Assembly (NCBI GenBank): GCA_951800855.1
Contig: CATOLC010000035.1
Location: forward strand, 1 to 8,278
Length of the DNA stretch: 8,278 nucleotides
From: an uncultured Ruminococcus sp.
GTDB taxonomy: Bacteria > Bacillota > Clostridia > Oscillospirales > Acutalibacteraceae
Direction of reading: 5' to 3'
Position numbers and translations under genes: made by a program. Positions 1 to 6,699 of the stretch are shown one piece after another. A model generated the notes under the pieces. The model made no database searches. It had not been told where the DNA came from and was given only the letters and a program-made list of their open reading frames with translations. Position 1 is the stretch's first letter. The number at the start of each line of letters is the position of its first letter.

Positions 1-30
1 CTACTATATGTTTCACCTTCTTTCTTCTTT

Positions 31-66
31 ATAAAATATTATAATATATTTTTCTATACAAATCAA
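31..66 (-). promoter_or_regulatory. Sigma-A type promoter reading out of the left edge
   Basis: On the minus strand a -35 box TTGATT (61-66) is separated by exactly 17 nt from a perfect -10 box TATAAT (38-43), which predicts a start near position 31. It is followed by a purine-rich stretch with GAAGG at about 16-20, a plausible Shine-Dalgarno site. The promoter therefore probably serves a gene whose start codon lies at or just beyond the left edge; a GTG at 14-16 stays open to the edge but sits too close to the GAAGG to be convincing. The AT-rich context raises the risk of a chance match, but the spacing and position downstream of a stop codon favour a real promoter. Confidence 0.55.
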
Positions 67-83
67 TTTTTATCTAATTTTAT

Positions 84-107
84 TATAGTATCAAAACTAT
101 TACTATA
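84..107 (-). terminator. Weak AT-rich hairpin at the end of the PAAR-like gene
   Basis: TATAGTA at 84-90 and TACTATA at 101-107 form a perfect 7-bp inverted repeat with a 10-nt loop. It includes the stop codon of the PAAR-like gene (103-105). On the minus strand it is followed by an A/T mixture, not a clean run of T. The stem has only one G-C pair, so a working intrinsic terminator is uncertain; it could also just be an mRNA 3' end structure. Confidence 0.22.
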
Positions 108-474
108 CACTCACTCTGGTAGCTCCTCCAGGGGGAAGTATCATAACGCAGTTGGGACCGCCTAATGTACACGTCATTGAGCATGAATTGTTAAGAGCTG
201 GGGCCCCGCCTACAAGTACTTTTGGGGAACCCGGAAGCCACATCGGTGGTAAGAATACTGGTGAACAAGGCGCTGTTGCTCCTACTGCCTTTGCTGCTAC
301 CGCCGCTGGGTTCATTGGAGAATTGCATATTCCAAAAGTCCCCTTAGGAATATCCATAATATTCAGTGCCGGCCTATTTTCTGCAAGAATTCTTACGTTA
401 GCAGACGTCAAGGGCAAAGGGTTCGCTCCATAGTTACATCTGCATTGAGTCATTGCGTTTACTAATATTCCCAT
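103..474 (-). CDS. DUF4280 / PAAR-like spike-tip protein
   Basis: This 123-residue protein matches the DUF4280 (PAAR-like) family from end to end. Visible family landmarks are the MGxxV start, a C-x-C-x-Y-G segment at 11-16, an IMD segment at 39-41, FGIC followed by a S-x-x-NP element at 47-56, an Ala-rich stretch, the PCSP element at 69-72, W79-L-P-G, a GGAPAL element at 89-94, and the closing C102...GG. Cysteines 11, 13, 50, 70, 98, 102 and 109 are present; several are the conserved family positions. PAAR and PAAR-like proteins form a sharp cone on the VgrG-like spike of type VI secretion systems and extracellular contractile injection systems, and often carry or recruit effectors. This copy is a single domain with no signal peptide, membrane segment or toxin extension, as expected for a cytosolically assembled tip. 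The start is supported by an AGAGGA Shine-Dalgarno site at 483-488, 8 nt upstream of the ATG. GC is about 50% by hand count, richer than neighbouring genes, partly from Gly/Pro/Ala content. Family assignment is firm; the role in an injection machine is inferred because no sheath, tube or VgrG gene is in view. Confidence 0.85.
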   Translation of the reverse strand: MGILVNAMTQCRCNYGANPLPLTSANVRILAENRPALNIMDIPKGTFGICNSPMNPAAVAAKAVGATAPCSPVFLPPMWLPGSPKVLVGGAPALNNSCSMTCTLGGPNCVMILPPGGATRVSV

Positions 475-503
475 ATAATTTATCCTCTATAAAATTTTTT
501 GTT

Positions 504-531
504 ATTAAAATTCACTCTTGCGTTCGTCCAA
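504..531 (-). promoter_or_regulatory. Possible promoter of the PAAR-like gene
   Basis: On the minus strand TTGGAC (526-531) lies 16 nt from TTTAAT (504-509), which matches the -10 consensus at five of six positions, while the -35 is poor. It would give a short leader ending in the AGAGGA ribosome site. One copy of an 8-bp direct repeat (513-520) lies in the spacer and the other (541-548) just upstream of the -35, which could mark a regulator site. A weak -35 with flanking repeats would fit an activated promoter, but this is inference. Confidence 0.3.
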
Positions 532-548
532 ATAAAGATACACTCTTG
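513..548. repeat. Pair of 8-bp direct repeats, 28-bp period
   Basis: CACTCTTG occurs at 513-520 and again at 541-548 on the plus strand (CAAGAGTG on the coding strand), separated by 20 bp. The copies are identical and flank the candidate -35 of the PAAR-like gene. A 28-bp period is not a whole number of helical turns for one dimer on one face, so either two separate sites or chance is possible. Confidence 0.35.
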
Positions 549-618
549 ATAAGCCTTTCAAAAACCACTTAAATATTCAATATACTAGCTCAAACAATAT
601 AAAAACACCCCATAATAT

Positions 619-644
619 AAGTACATTTTAAGTACAATTTTAAG
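619..644. repeat. Short tandem repeat between nifJ and the PAAR-like gene
   Basis: On the plus strand AAGTACATTTT (619-629) is followed directly by AAGTACAATTTT (630-641) and then by the start of a third unit, AAG (642-644). The units differ by one inserted A. On the coding strand this reads as two TGTACTT-type units. It lies about 150 nt upstream of the PAAR-like start, so it could be an operator or part of the transcript leader if transcription starts at the far promoter. No known regulator was recognised. Confidence 0.4.
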
Positions 645-677
645 CTTTTTTCACAAATCTCCATTGGTTACATTATT

Positions 678-707
678 ATAATAACTTATTTACAGATATT
701 TCGTCAA
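678..707 (-). promoter_or_regulatory. Alternative distal promoter just after nifJ
   Basis: TTGACG (702-707) lies 18 nt from TATTAT (678-683) on the minus strand, starting six bases past the nifJ stop codon. A perfect TATAAT overlaps the region at 675-680 but would need a 21-nt spacer. If used, it would give the PAAR-like gene a leader of nearly 200 nt that includes the tandem repeat. AT-rich sequence makes chance matches common here. Confidence 0.25.
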
Positions 708-712
708 TATTT

Positions 713-3700
713 TTATTTATTATTTTCCGAATATTTTACAAGATTATTATATTTTTCTTTTGAAAAATGCTCCGCTTTATTGAAAAGATCCTGAGCTCTT
801 TGAGGAAACTTCTTCATCAAGGCTGTATACCGAATCTCATTATTAATAAAATCATGATAATTTTCAGGAACTTTTTTGCTGTCCAAAACAAAAGGATTTT
901 GACCATTCTTAAGACGCCTTGGATCAAATCTGAATAAATTCCAATATCCGCTGTTAACGGCTCTCTTTTCCTCGTTTTTCGAAAATCCCATTCCGGTTTT
1001 TATACCATGGTTCACACAAGGCGAATATGCAATTATAAGTGACGGACCATTAAAACTTTCAGCTTCACAAAATGCTTTTATGCACTGATTGTAGTCAGCC
1101 CCCATTGCAACTTGAGCAATATAAGCGTTACCATATGTCATTGCCATAGCGGCTAAATCTTTCTTATTTGTGGCTTTGCCTTTAGATGCAAATTCTGCAA
1201 CAGCACCAAGTGGAGTCGCCTTAGATGCTTGACCTCCGGTATTTGAGTAACATTCAGTGTCAAAAACTAGAATATTAATATCCCCGCCCAATGCTATAAC
1301 ATGGTCAAGACCGCCAAATCCTATATCATATGCCCATCCGTCACCTCCAAACATCCATACTGATTTTTTGGAAAGATATTCTTTGTTCTCAAGAATTTTA
1401 ACTGCCAAATCGCTTACTTCATCGCCCAGTTTACATGTTTTTTCAAGTTCATTTATCAGATTTTTTGAAACCTCTTTATTTTTTGCACCATCATTTACAC
1501 ATTCTAGATAGTTTTCGCATAAATTCTTAAGATTTTCATCAAATGTTTTTTCTTTTATAGTTTTTATAATTTCAATAAGACCATTTCTTATGTGGTTTTG
1601 TGCAATAAACATTCCGTAGCCGAATTCCGCATTATCCTCGAATAAAGAATTCTGCCAAGCAGGGCCGTTTCCAGTTTTGTCAAAAGTATAAGGTATTGAT
1701 GGAGCTGACGCTCCCCAAATTGAAGAGCAACCTGTCGCATTAGCGATATACATTCTGTCGCCAAAAAGCTGTGTTGCAAGCTTTGCGTATGAAGTTTCAC
1801 CGCATCCGGCACATGCCCCAGAAAATTCAAGTAATGGTTTTTTAAATTGGCTCCCCTTTACTGTTGTCTCTTTGAATTTTTCGTTTACTTCCGGCTTATC
1901 CGAAAGCTCCTTAGCATAGTTAAATGCCTTTTGACTTTCTAATTGGCTGTGAAATGGTTTCATTTCAAGGGCTTTGTTTCCTTTAAATCCCGGACACACC
2001 TGAGCACAATTTCCGCATCCGGTGCAGTCCATTGCAGAAATAGTTATTGCAAAATTTAAGTCGTTCATCTGAGTCATGCTTTTATATTTCATTACATCTG
2101 GTGCATTTTTTGTTTCTTCTTCGTTCATAACTGCTGGTCTTATTACTGCGTGTGGGCAAACATATGAACAAAAATTACACTGTATACAGTTTTCAGGCTT
2201 CCACTCTGGGACGTCAATTGCAATTCCTCTTTTTTCATATGAAGAAGAACCCAATGGGACACTCCCATCAACATAATCAACAAAGGCAGATACTGGAAGT
2301 TCGTTTCCTTTCCTTGCATTGACTGGTTTTAATATTTTCTCTATATATTTTTTAAGCGCAGGATTTGTTTGATTGCTCTCATTATTTTCAATGAAATTTT
2401 TATTGGTTTCGGTTTTTTGAGGGCACTCTTTCCAAGACTTCGGAATTTTCACTTCATGTACATCTTTAATTCCTCTGTCAATAGCAGTGTGGTTCATTTG
2501 AACAATTTTTTCACCTTTATGGCTATATGCACTCTCAGCTGCATCTTTCATAAGATTTACAGCTTTTTTAATATCAATTATATCAGTTATCTTGAAAAAT
2601 GCTGCTTGAAGAGCCGTGTTAATCCTACCCCCGAGTCCGGTTTCTCTGCCTATTTTTATTCCGTCTATGGTAAATAGGCGAATTTTATTTTCTGCAATAA
2701 ACTTTTTCATCTCAAACGGGAGTTTCTCGCTCAGCTCATCGTCCTTCCACGCACAATTAAGCAAAAAACAGCCTCCGGGTTTTAAATCTTGAACCATTTC
2801 ATATTTATCCACATAAGAAGGATTATGGCATGCTATAAAATCTGCATGGTTTACATAATAGCTTGATTTTATAGGCTTTTTCCCAAATCTCAAATGTGAT
2901 ATGGTAACTCCCCCTGATTTTTTAGAATCATATGCAAAATACCCTTGTACATGCATATCAGTGCTATCCCCTATTATCTTTATGGAATTTTTATTTGCCC
3001 CTATTGTTCCATCTGAACCAAGTCCCCAGAACTTACAAGCCATTGTATCTTCCGGAGCTGTGTCTAAATCATTATCTGGTTCAAGCGATAAATAAGTTAT
3101 ATCGTCTTCTATTCCTATTGTAAATCTTTTTTTGGGATTATCCATGTCCATATTCCTGTAAACGGCAGTAATCTGACCCGGAGTTGTATCTTTTGAGCTA
3201 AGCCCATACCTCCCGGAGAAAACCGAAATACCTGTGGGAAAAAATTCTGATAAGGCGGCCAAAACATCCAGATAAAGCGGTTCGCCTACCGAACCGGGCT
3301 CTTTTGTTCTGTCCAGTACTGATATTTTTCTTACCGTTCTTGGAAGAACATCTGCTAAAAACCTGGGGACAAAAGGTCTGTAAAGCCTGACTTTAACAAG
3401 CCCCACTTTTTCTCCTTTTGAAACAAGATAACTAACAGTTTCCTCTATTGTATCGCACACAGAGCCCATGGCAATTATTACTCGTTCTGCGTCCGGAGCT
3501 CCAAAATAATTAAATGGTTTATAATCTCTGCCAGTTCTCTTGGTTACTTCGTCCATATAGTCCAAAACAATATTTGGTATTTCATCATAAAATCTATTAC
3601 AAGCTTCCCGAGCTTGAAAATATATATCATCATTCTGAGCTGTACCTCTAACTATAGGTCGGTGCGGGTTCAGAGAATTCCTTCTGAAATCATCCAAGGC

Positions 3701-4294
3701 ATGCCAATCAAGCATTTCTCCCAAATCAGCATAATCCCAAACTTCAACCTTTTGGATTTCATGTGAGGTTCTAAATCCATCAAAAAAATGGAGAAATGGA
3801 ACTCTGCCCTTTATTGCGGAAAGATGAGCAACCGCAGATAAATCCATGACTTCCTGAGGATTATTTGAACAAAGCATTGCAAATCCCGTTTGGCGACACG
3901 CATATATATCTGAATGGTCCCCAAATATAGAAAGAGCGTGAGTTGCCAAAGTTCTTGCCGATACATGCATAACACACGGAAGAAGTTCCCCAGCAATCTT
4001 ATACATATTAGGAAGCATTAGTAAAAGTCCCTGTGAAGCAGTGTAAGTAGTCGCTAGAGCTCCAGCAGATAACGCCCCATGCATTGCTCCGGCTGCTCCT
4101 GCCTCGGATTGCATTTCTTTCACTTCTACTTTATTTTTAAATAAATTTTCTTTGCCTACCGATGAATATTTATCCACTTCGTCTGCCATTACAGATGACG
4201 GTGTAATAGGATAAATCGCTGCAATATCAGTAAAAGCATATGAAACATACGCTGCCGCAGAATTTCCGTCCATAGTCTTCTTTTTTTTTGCCAT
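713..4294 (-). CDS. nifJ: Pyruvate:ferredoxin (flavodoxin) oxidoreductase
   Basis: This cytosolic iron-sulfur enzyme oxidatively decarboxylates pyruvate with CoA to acetyl-CoA and CO2, passing electrons to ferredoxin or flavodoxin; it is the central pyruvate-using enzyme of anaerobes. At 1193 residues it is a full-length single-chain homodimer-type enzyme. The N-terminal domain has YPITPSS (Thr31), Glu64 and Arg114, the active-site positions known from the Desulfovibrio enzyme. A transketolase C-terminal-like domain II follows, then the gamma/EKR region around 425-640. The ferredoxin domain has two [4Fe-4S] motifs at Cys703/706/709/713 and Cys757/760/763/767. The C-terminal TPP domain holds CAGCGE (Cys828/831) and Cys856 for the proximal cluster, the GGDGW thiamine-Mg motif at 983-987, and the DTECYSNTGGQ element near 1012-1022 that carries the fourth cluster-adjacent cysteine region. 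The start is backed by a GGGGGA ribosome site about 9 nt upstream and by the family-typical K-rich KTMDGN opening; Met8 is an internal alternative. It has its own strong promoter at 4379-4407 and is followed by a 238-nt gap, so it is probably monocistronic. A run of nine A in codons 2-5 is notable. No key residue is missing. Confidence 0.97.
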   Translation of the reverse strand: MAKKKKTMDGNSAAAYVSYAFTDIAAIYPITPSSVMADEVDKYSSVGKENLFKNKVEVKEMQSEAGAAGAMHGALSAGALATTYTASQGLLLMLPNMYKIAGELLPCVMHVSARTLATHALSIFGDHSDIYACRQTGFAMLCSNNPQEVMDLSAVAHLSAIKGRVPFLHFFDGFRTSHEIQKVEVWDYADLGEMLDWHALDDFRRNSLNPHRPIVRGTAQNDDIYFQAREACNRFYDEIPNIVLDYMDEVTKRTGRDYKPFNYFGAPDAERVIIAMGSVCDTIEETVSYLVSKGEKVGLVKVRLYRPFVPRFLADVLPRTVRKISVLDRTKEPGSVGEPLYLDVLAALSEFFPTGISVFSGRYGLSSKDTTPGQITAVYRNMDMDNPKKRFTIGIEDDITYLSLEPDNDLDTAPEDTMACKFWGLGSDGTIGANKNSIKIIGDSTDMHVQGYFAYDSKKSGGVTISHLRFGKKPIKSSYYVNHADFIACHNPSYVDKYEMVQDLKPGGCFLLNCAWKDDELSEKLPFEMKKFIAENKIRLFTIDGIKIGRETGLGGRINTALQAAFFKITDIIDIKKAVNLMKDAAESAYSHKGEKIVQMNHTAIDRGIKDVHEVKIPKSWKECPQKTETNKNFIENNESNQTNPALKKYIEKILKPVNARKGNELPVSAFVDYVDGSVPLGSSSYEKRGIAIDVPEWKPENCIQCNFCSYVCPHAVIRPAVMNEEETKNAPDVMKYKSMTQMNDLNFAITISAMDCTGCGNCAQVCPGFKGNKALEMKPFHSQLESQKAFNYAKELSDKPEVNEKFKETTVKGSQFKKPLLEFSGACAGCGETSYAKLATQLFGDRMYIANATGCSSIWGASAPSIPYTFDKTGNGPAWQNSLFEDNAEFGYGMFIAQNHIRNGLIEIIKTIKEKTFDENLKNLCENYLECVNDGAKNKEVSKNLINELEKTCKLGDEVSDLAVKILENKEYLSKKSVWMFGGDGWAYDIGFGGLDHVIALGGDINILVFDTECYSNTGGQASKATPLGAVAEFASKGKATNKKDLAAMAMTYGNAYIAQVAMGADYNQCIKAFCEAESFNGPSLIIAYSPCVNHGIKTGMGFSKNEEKRAVNSGYWNLFRFDPRRLKNGQNPFVLDSKKVPENYHDFINNEIRYTALMKKFPQRAQDLFNKAEHFSKEKYNNLVKYSENNK

Positions 4295-4300
4295 TAATAG

Positions 4301-4310
4301 AAATCCCCCT
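4301..4310 (-). promoter_or_regulatory. Ribosome binding site of nifJ
   Basis: AGGGGGA on the minus strand lies about 9 nt before the ATG at 4294. It selects this start over the in-frame Met at codon 8, which has no comparable site upstream. Confidence 0.7.
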
Positions 4311-4378
4311 TAAATATAAACCCAATTTTCTCCCAAAGTCTAAAAATATACTGAAACTATTATTACCAATTATAATTA

Positions 4379-4407
4379 ATTCTATCATTGTTTATTTTAA
4401 CTGTAAA
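4379..4407 (-). promoter_or_regulatory. Sigma-A promoter of nifJ with extended -10
   Basis: On the minus strand TTTACA (4402-4407) and TAGAAT (4379-4384) are separated by exactly 17 nt; each box differs from consensus at one position. A TG one base before the -10 makes an extended -10 element. The predicted start near 4372 gives an AT-rich leader of about 78 nt ending in the strong ribosome site. This separates nifJ from the mutL-miaA-adaptor operon upstream. No riboswitch fold was recognised in the leader. Confidence 0.75.
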
Positions 4408-4436
4408 GAGTAATGCAGTCGTCTAAAGTTGATAGC

Positions 4437-4448
4437 TTAATCGGTTAA
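4437..4448. promoter_or_regulatory. Near-palindrome upstream of the nifJ promoter
   Basis: TTAATCGGTTAA is a 12-bp palindrome with one mismatched pair, about 30 bp upstream of the nifJ -35 box. The TTAA-N4-TTAA core resembles the centre of the Clostridia Rex operator (TTGTTAA-N4-TTAACAA), but the outer bases agree on only one side. An activator or redox-regulator site is possible; the position upstream of -35 would be unusual for a Rex repressor. Confidence 0.25.
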
Positions 4449-4492
4449 AAACAAGTAGCCATAAAAAACTGTTCTATTTTATTTTTCTACTT
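4447..4492 (-). terminator. Weak candidate terminator of the mutL-miaA-adaptor operon
   Basis: On the minus strand AAGTAG (4487-4492) can pair with CTACTT (4453-4458), followed by GTTTTT. The 6-bp stem and 28-nt loop are poor for an intrinsic terminator, though A-run/T-run pairing inside the loop could shorten it. It is the best hairpin plus T-tract found between the adaptor gene and the nifJ promoter. Confidence 0.25.
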
Positions 4493-4522
4493 TATTTTTG
4501 CTTTTGCTGTTCTAAAAACACT

Positions 4523-5728
4523 TTATACTATAATTTCATCTCCTCTTTTTATATATTGGTCACTATTCTCCTCATCAGGGTCACTTTCTGAAACTACTAC
4601 GAATTCAGCCTCTGAATAAATTATATTTATCCTCTTGAACATCACCGAATTACCATATTTTACGCTCACTCCTATTAAATTACATGGGTTTTGCTCTATA
4701 TCCTCCAAATCTTTATAGTGAACAGCGCTTTTTTTCAATTTGTAGCCATAATATTCTCCTATTTTAAGATGAATTTCCCCTTTTCTAAAAGAGAATATTT
4801 CTCTGCTTATGTAATTACAGCATATCACAGCAATATTTTCGCCTGAATCTAATGAAATTAAATCATTTACCGTACAAGGCATATCCCTATTGTCTGCAGA
4901 TGGTATTTTAATCTGGCATTCCATTCCTTTTTTAAGTTTTTGTTTTTCATCCTCAGAAATTTTGCAAACCATGTACCAATCTCCTGAGGTGATAATTTTC
5001 CCTAAACATTTATCCTTTTTGTTTACTTTTAAGTTTTCTGCATCAAAGTTTTTGAAATTCGATTTTTTAATGTCATTATAGCTTATAGAATTTTCATATC
5101 CGTCCGAAAAACTTACAAAATATCCTGCAAAAGGCGATAAAAAGCTTTGTTTTTTCCCGGAAATACTAGCTTCTAAACTTTTCTTTTCTTCTGCTAAATT
5201 ATCTATTTTAGTCGTAAAATCTTCTTTTTTCCCGTTCGACATCTTTTTTTCACTCATAAGCTTAAGTAATTCATTTCGCCTTTGGAAAACATCCTGATAA
5301 TTAGATTTTGTAAGAGAAACCTGCATTTCTATGATTGTTTTATTTATTTCCGAATCAATAACATCTGGTTTTCTTACATCGCATGCTTCAGTTTTACTAA
5401 TAGATTCCATTAACTTAATATCTTCATCTATATCTTCAATTTGCTTCTCAATATCAGCATCATTTGTATTCTCGTATATATCAGCTATAATTCCCCCTTT
5501 TGAAACCTTCTCACCATCATTTAACCTATAAACTGCTCCTGCTCCTTTATTAACATCTATAACAGTCTCATCGAAAACCAAAAAACCATCGGTTTTAATA
5601 ATTTCTTCTACAAACATACATTCAGCAGGCTCCGTTTTATGTAAACATATTTTTGGCAAACAAAAATTATAAAAAAAGCACCCTATAGCTCCTAAACATA
5701 AAACTACTACAAGCCATCTTTTTTTCAT
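4523..5728 (-). CDS. HlyD-like membrane-anchored adaptor protein
   Basis: This 401-residue protein has the architecture of HlyD/RND-type adaptor (membrane fusion) proteins. A short positively charged start (MKKRW) leads into one hydrophobic segment at about 5-24, so the protein is probably anchored with the rest outside the membrane. Residues about 48-86 look like the first half of a biotinyl/lipoyl-type barrel (a GAGAVYRLNDGEKVSKGG segment). A charged helical hairpin spans about 89-193. The second lipoyl half starts near the LSPFAGYF segment around 197-204. A beta-rich C-terminal part with a KKGM element follows, and the tail is acidic. The ATG overlaps the miaA stop by 4 nt (ATGA) and has an AAGGAGG site about 11 nt upstream, inside miaA, so it should be translationally coupled. 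No ABC or RND transporter partner is visible, and a monoderm cell would lack a TolC channel, so an envelope role other than classical efflux is possible. The fold is moderately secure; the function is unknown. Confidence 0.72.
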   Translation of the reverse strand: MKKRWLVVVLCLGAIGCFFYNFCLPKICLHKTEPAECMFVEEIIKTDGFLVFDETVIDVNKGAGAVYRLNDGEKVSKGGIIADIYENTNDADIEKQIEDIDEDIKLMESISKTEACDVRKPDVIDSEINKTIIEMQVSLTKSNYQDVFQRRNELLKLMSEKKMSNGKKEDFTTKIDNLAEEKKSLEASISGKKQSFLSPFAGYFVSFSDGYENSISYNDIKKSNFKNFDAENLKVNKKDKCLGKIITSGDWYMVCKISEDEKQKLKKGMECQIKIPSADNRDMPCTVNDLISLDSGENIAVICCNYISREIFSFRKGEIHLKIGEYYGYKLKKSAVHYKDLEDIEQNPCNLIGVSVKYGNSVMFKRINIIYSEAEFVVVSESDPDEENSDQYIKRGDEIIV

Positions 5729-6699
5729 GCTAGCTTAAACCCTCCTTCTTTTACAATTTTAAAGGCCTCTGAAATCACCTGGGAAAACGAATTATACTCG
5801 TCTATATAAATCCAATGTATGTTTTTGTTTCTTTTAAACCAAGTAATTTGGCGTTTTGCATAGGCTTTGGTTTCTTTCTTTATGCTTTTTTCAGCCTCTG
5901 CTAACAGTACTTCTCCTTTTAGATATGGAATGATTTCTTTATACCCTATTGCTGCAGACGCCGTTTTACCTATAGAGCCTTTTAAAATGTTTTCTGTTTC
6001 TTTAATAAGTCCCTGTTTAAACATTTCATCTACTCGCTTTTCAATTCTATCGTGCAAAATTCCCCTGTTTTTAAAATTCAAACCTATAAATGTAGTTTTA
6101 TACAGTGACGGCCGACATTGAGTTCTTTTTGTTTGCTCAGAAATAGAATATCCAAAAGAATAATAAAACTCCAAAGCTCGCACAGTTCTTTTTAAATCAT
6201 TAGGATGTATCTTATTTGCACTTATTGGATCTATCTGAGTAAGCTCCAAAAAGAGCTCTCCTTTATCATTCATTGCTCTTTTTAGAAGTTTTTCTCGGAT
6301 TATAGGATTTGCTTGTTTTGTTTCAAGTGCAAAATCACCTAAAAATGCATCTAAATACAGGCCTGTTCCTCCTACAACAATCGGGTTTTTTCCTTTTTGC
6401 CATATTTCTTCGGCACAGCACCGTGCTTTTTCTGCATAATCTGCTACACTAAAGCTATCTTTGACCGAAATTTCATCTATCAAATAATGTTTAATGGCTT
6501 TTAGCTGAGATTCATTAGGTTTTGCTGTACAAATTTTAAATTCTTTATATATCTGCATTGAATCCACGGAAATAATTTCCCCGGAAAACTTTTTAGCAAT
6601 TTCAATTGAGAGTTCTGTTTTGCCGGACGCTGTAGGTCCCACAATTGCTATAATTGGTATTTTATTTGGGTTTTTTTCTGTTTTTTTTGTATTTTCCAT
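5725..6699 (-). CDS. miaA: tRNA dimethylallyltransferase
   Basis: MiaA transfers the dimethylallyl group of DMAPP to N6 of A37 in tRNAs reading UNN codons, the i6A precursor of ms2i6A, which stabilises codon pairing. The 324-residue length is normal. Visible motifs are the P-loop GPTASGKT at 21-28, the SVDSMQIY segment with catalytic-base Asp46, TAKP at 58-61, HYLID at 71-75 (usually HHLID), GGTGLYLDA from 110, the KRTVRALE segment, the AIGYKE element, and the closing RQITWFKRN tRNA-binding segment. Two mild departures from the common sequence are Cys57 in place of the usual Gly of GTAKP and the His-to-Tyr change at 72. The start is supported by a GGGAG ribosome site 6 nt upstream and by overlap with the mutL stop codon (TAATG). 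It lies between mutL and the adaptor gene in one transcription unit; mutL-miaA linkage is common in bacteria. Confidence 0.97.
   Translation of the reverse strand: MENTKKTEKNPNKIPIIAIVGPTASGKTELSIEIAKKFSGEIISVDSMQIYKEFKICTAKPNESQLKAIKHYLIDEISVKDSFSVADYAEKARCCAEEIWQKGKNPIVVGGTGLYLDAFLGDFALETKQANPIIREKLLKRAMNDKGELFLELTQIDPISANKIHPNDLKRTVRALEFYYSFGYSISEQTKRTQCRPSLYKTTFIGLNFKNRGILHDRIEKRVDEMFKQGLIKETENILKGSIGKTASAAIGYKEIIPYLKGEVLLAEAEKSIKKETKAYAKRQITWFKRNKNIHWIYIDEYNSFSQVISEAFKIVKEGGFKLA

Noticed and set aside
152..433. 93-codon open frame on the plus strand, antisense to the PAAR-like gene
   Set aside because: It lies wholly inside a confidently assigned gene on the other strand, has no convincing ribosome site, and its length is explained by the GC-rich codons of the real gene.
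595..672. 24-codon minus-strand frame starting MEICEKS between nifJ and the PAAR-like gene
   Set aside because: Too short, no good ribosome site, no recognisable motif, and it overlaps the tandem repeat; coding is not supported.
4295..4378. Riboswitch or leader peptide in the nifJ 5' region
   Set aside because: No conserved riboswitch core or stable stem is visible; a TTG frame after GGGAG runs out of frame into nifJ and reads as noise.
4469..4514. Repeated CTGTTCTA at 4469-4476 and 4507-4514
   Set aside because: Two 8-bp direct copies in AT-rich DNA after the adaptor stop codon, with no link to a promoter or hairpin; chance is the simpler explanation.
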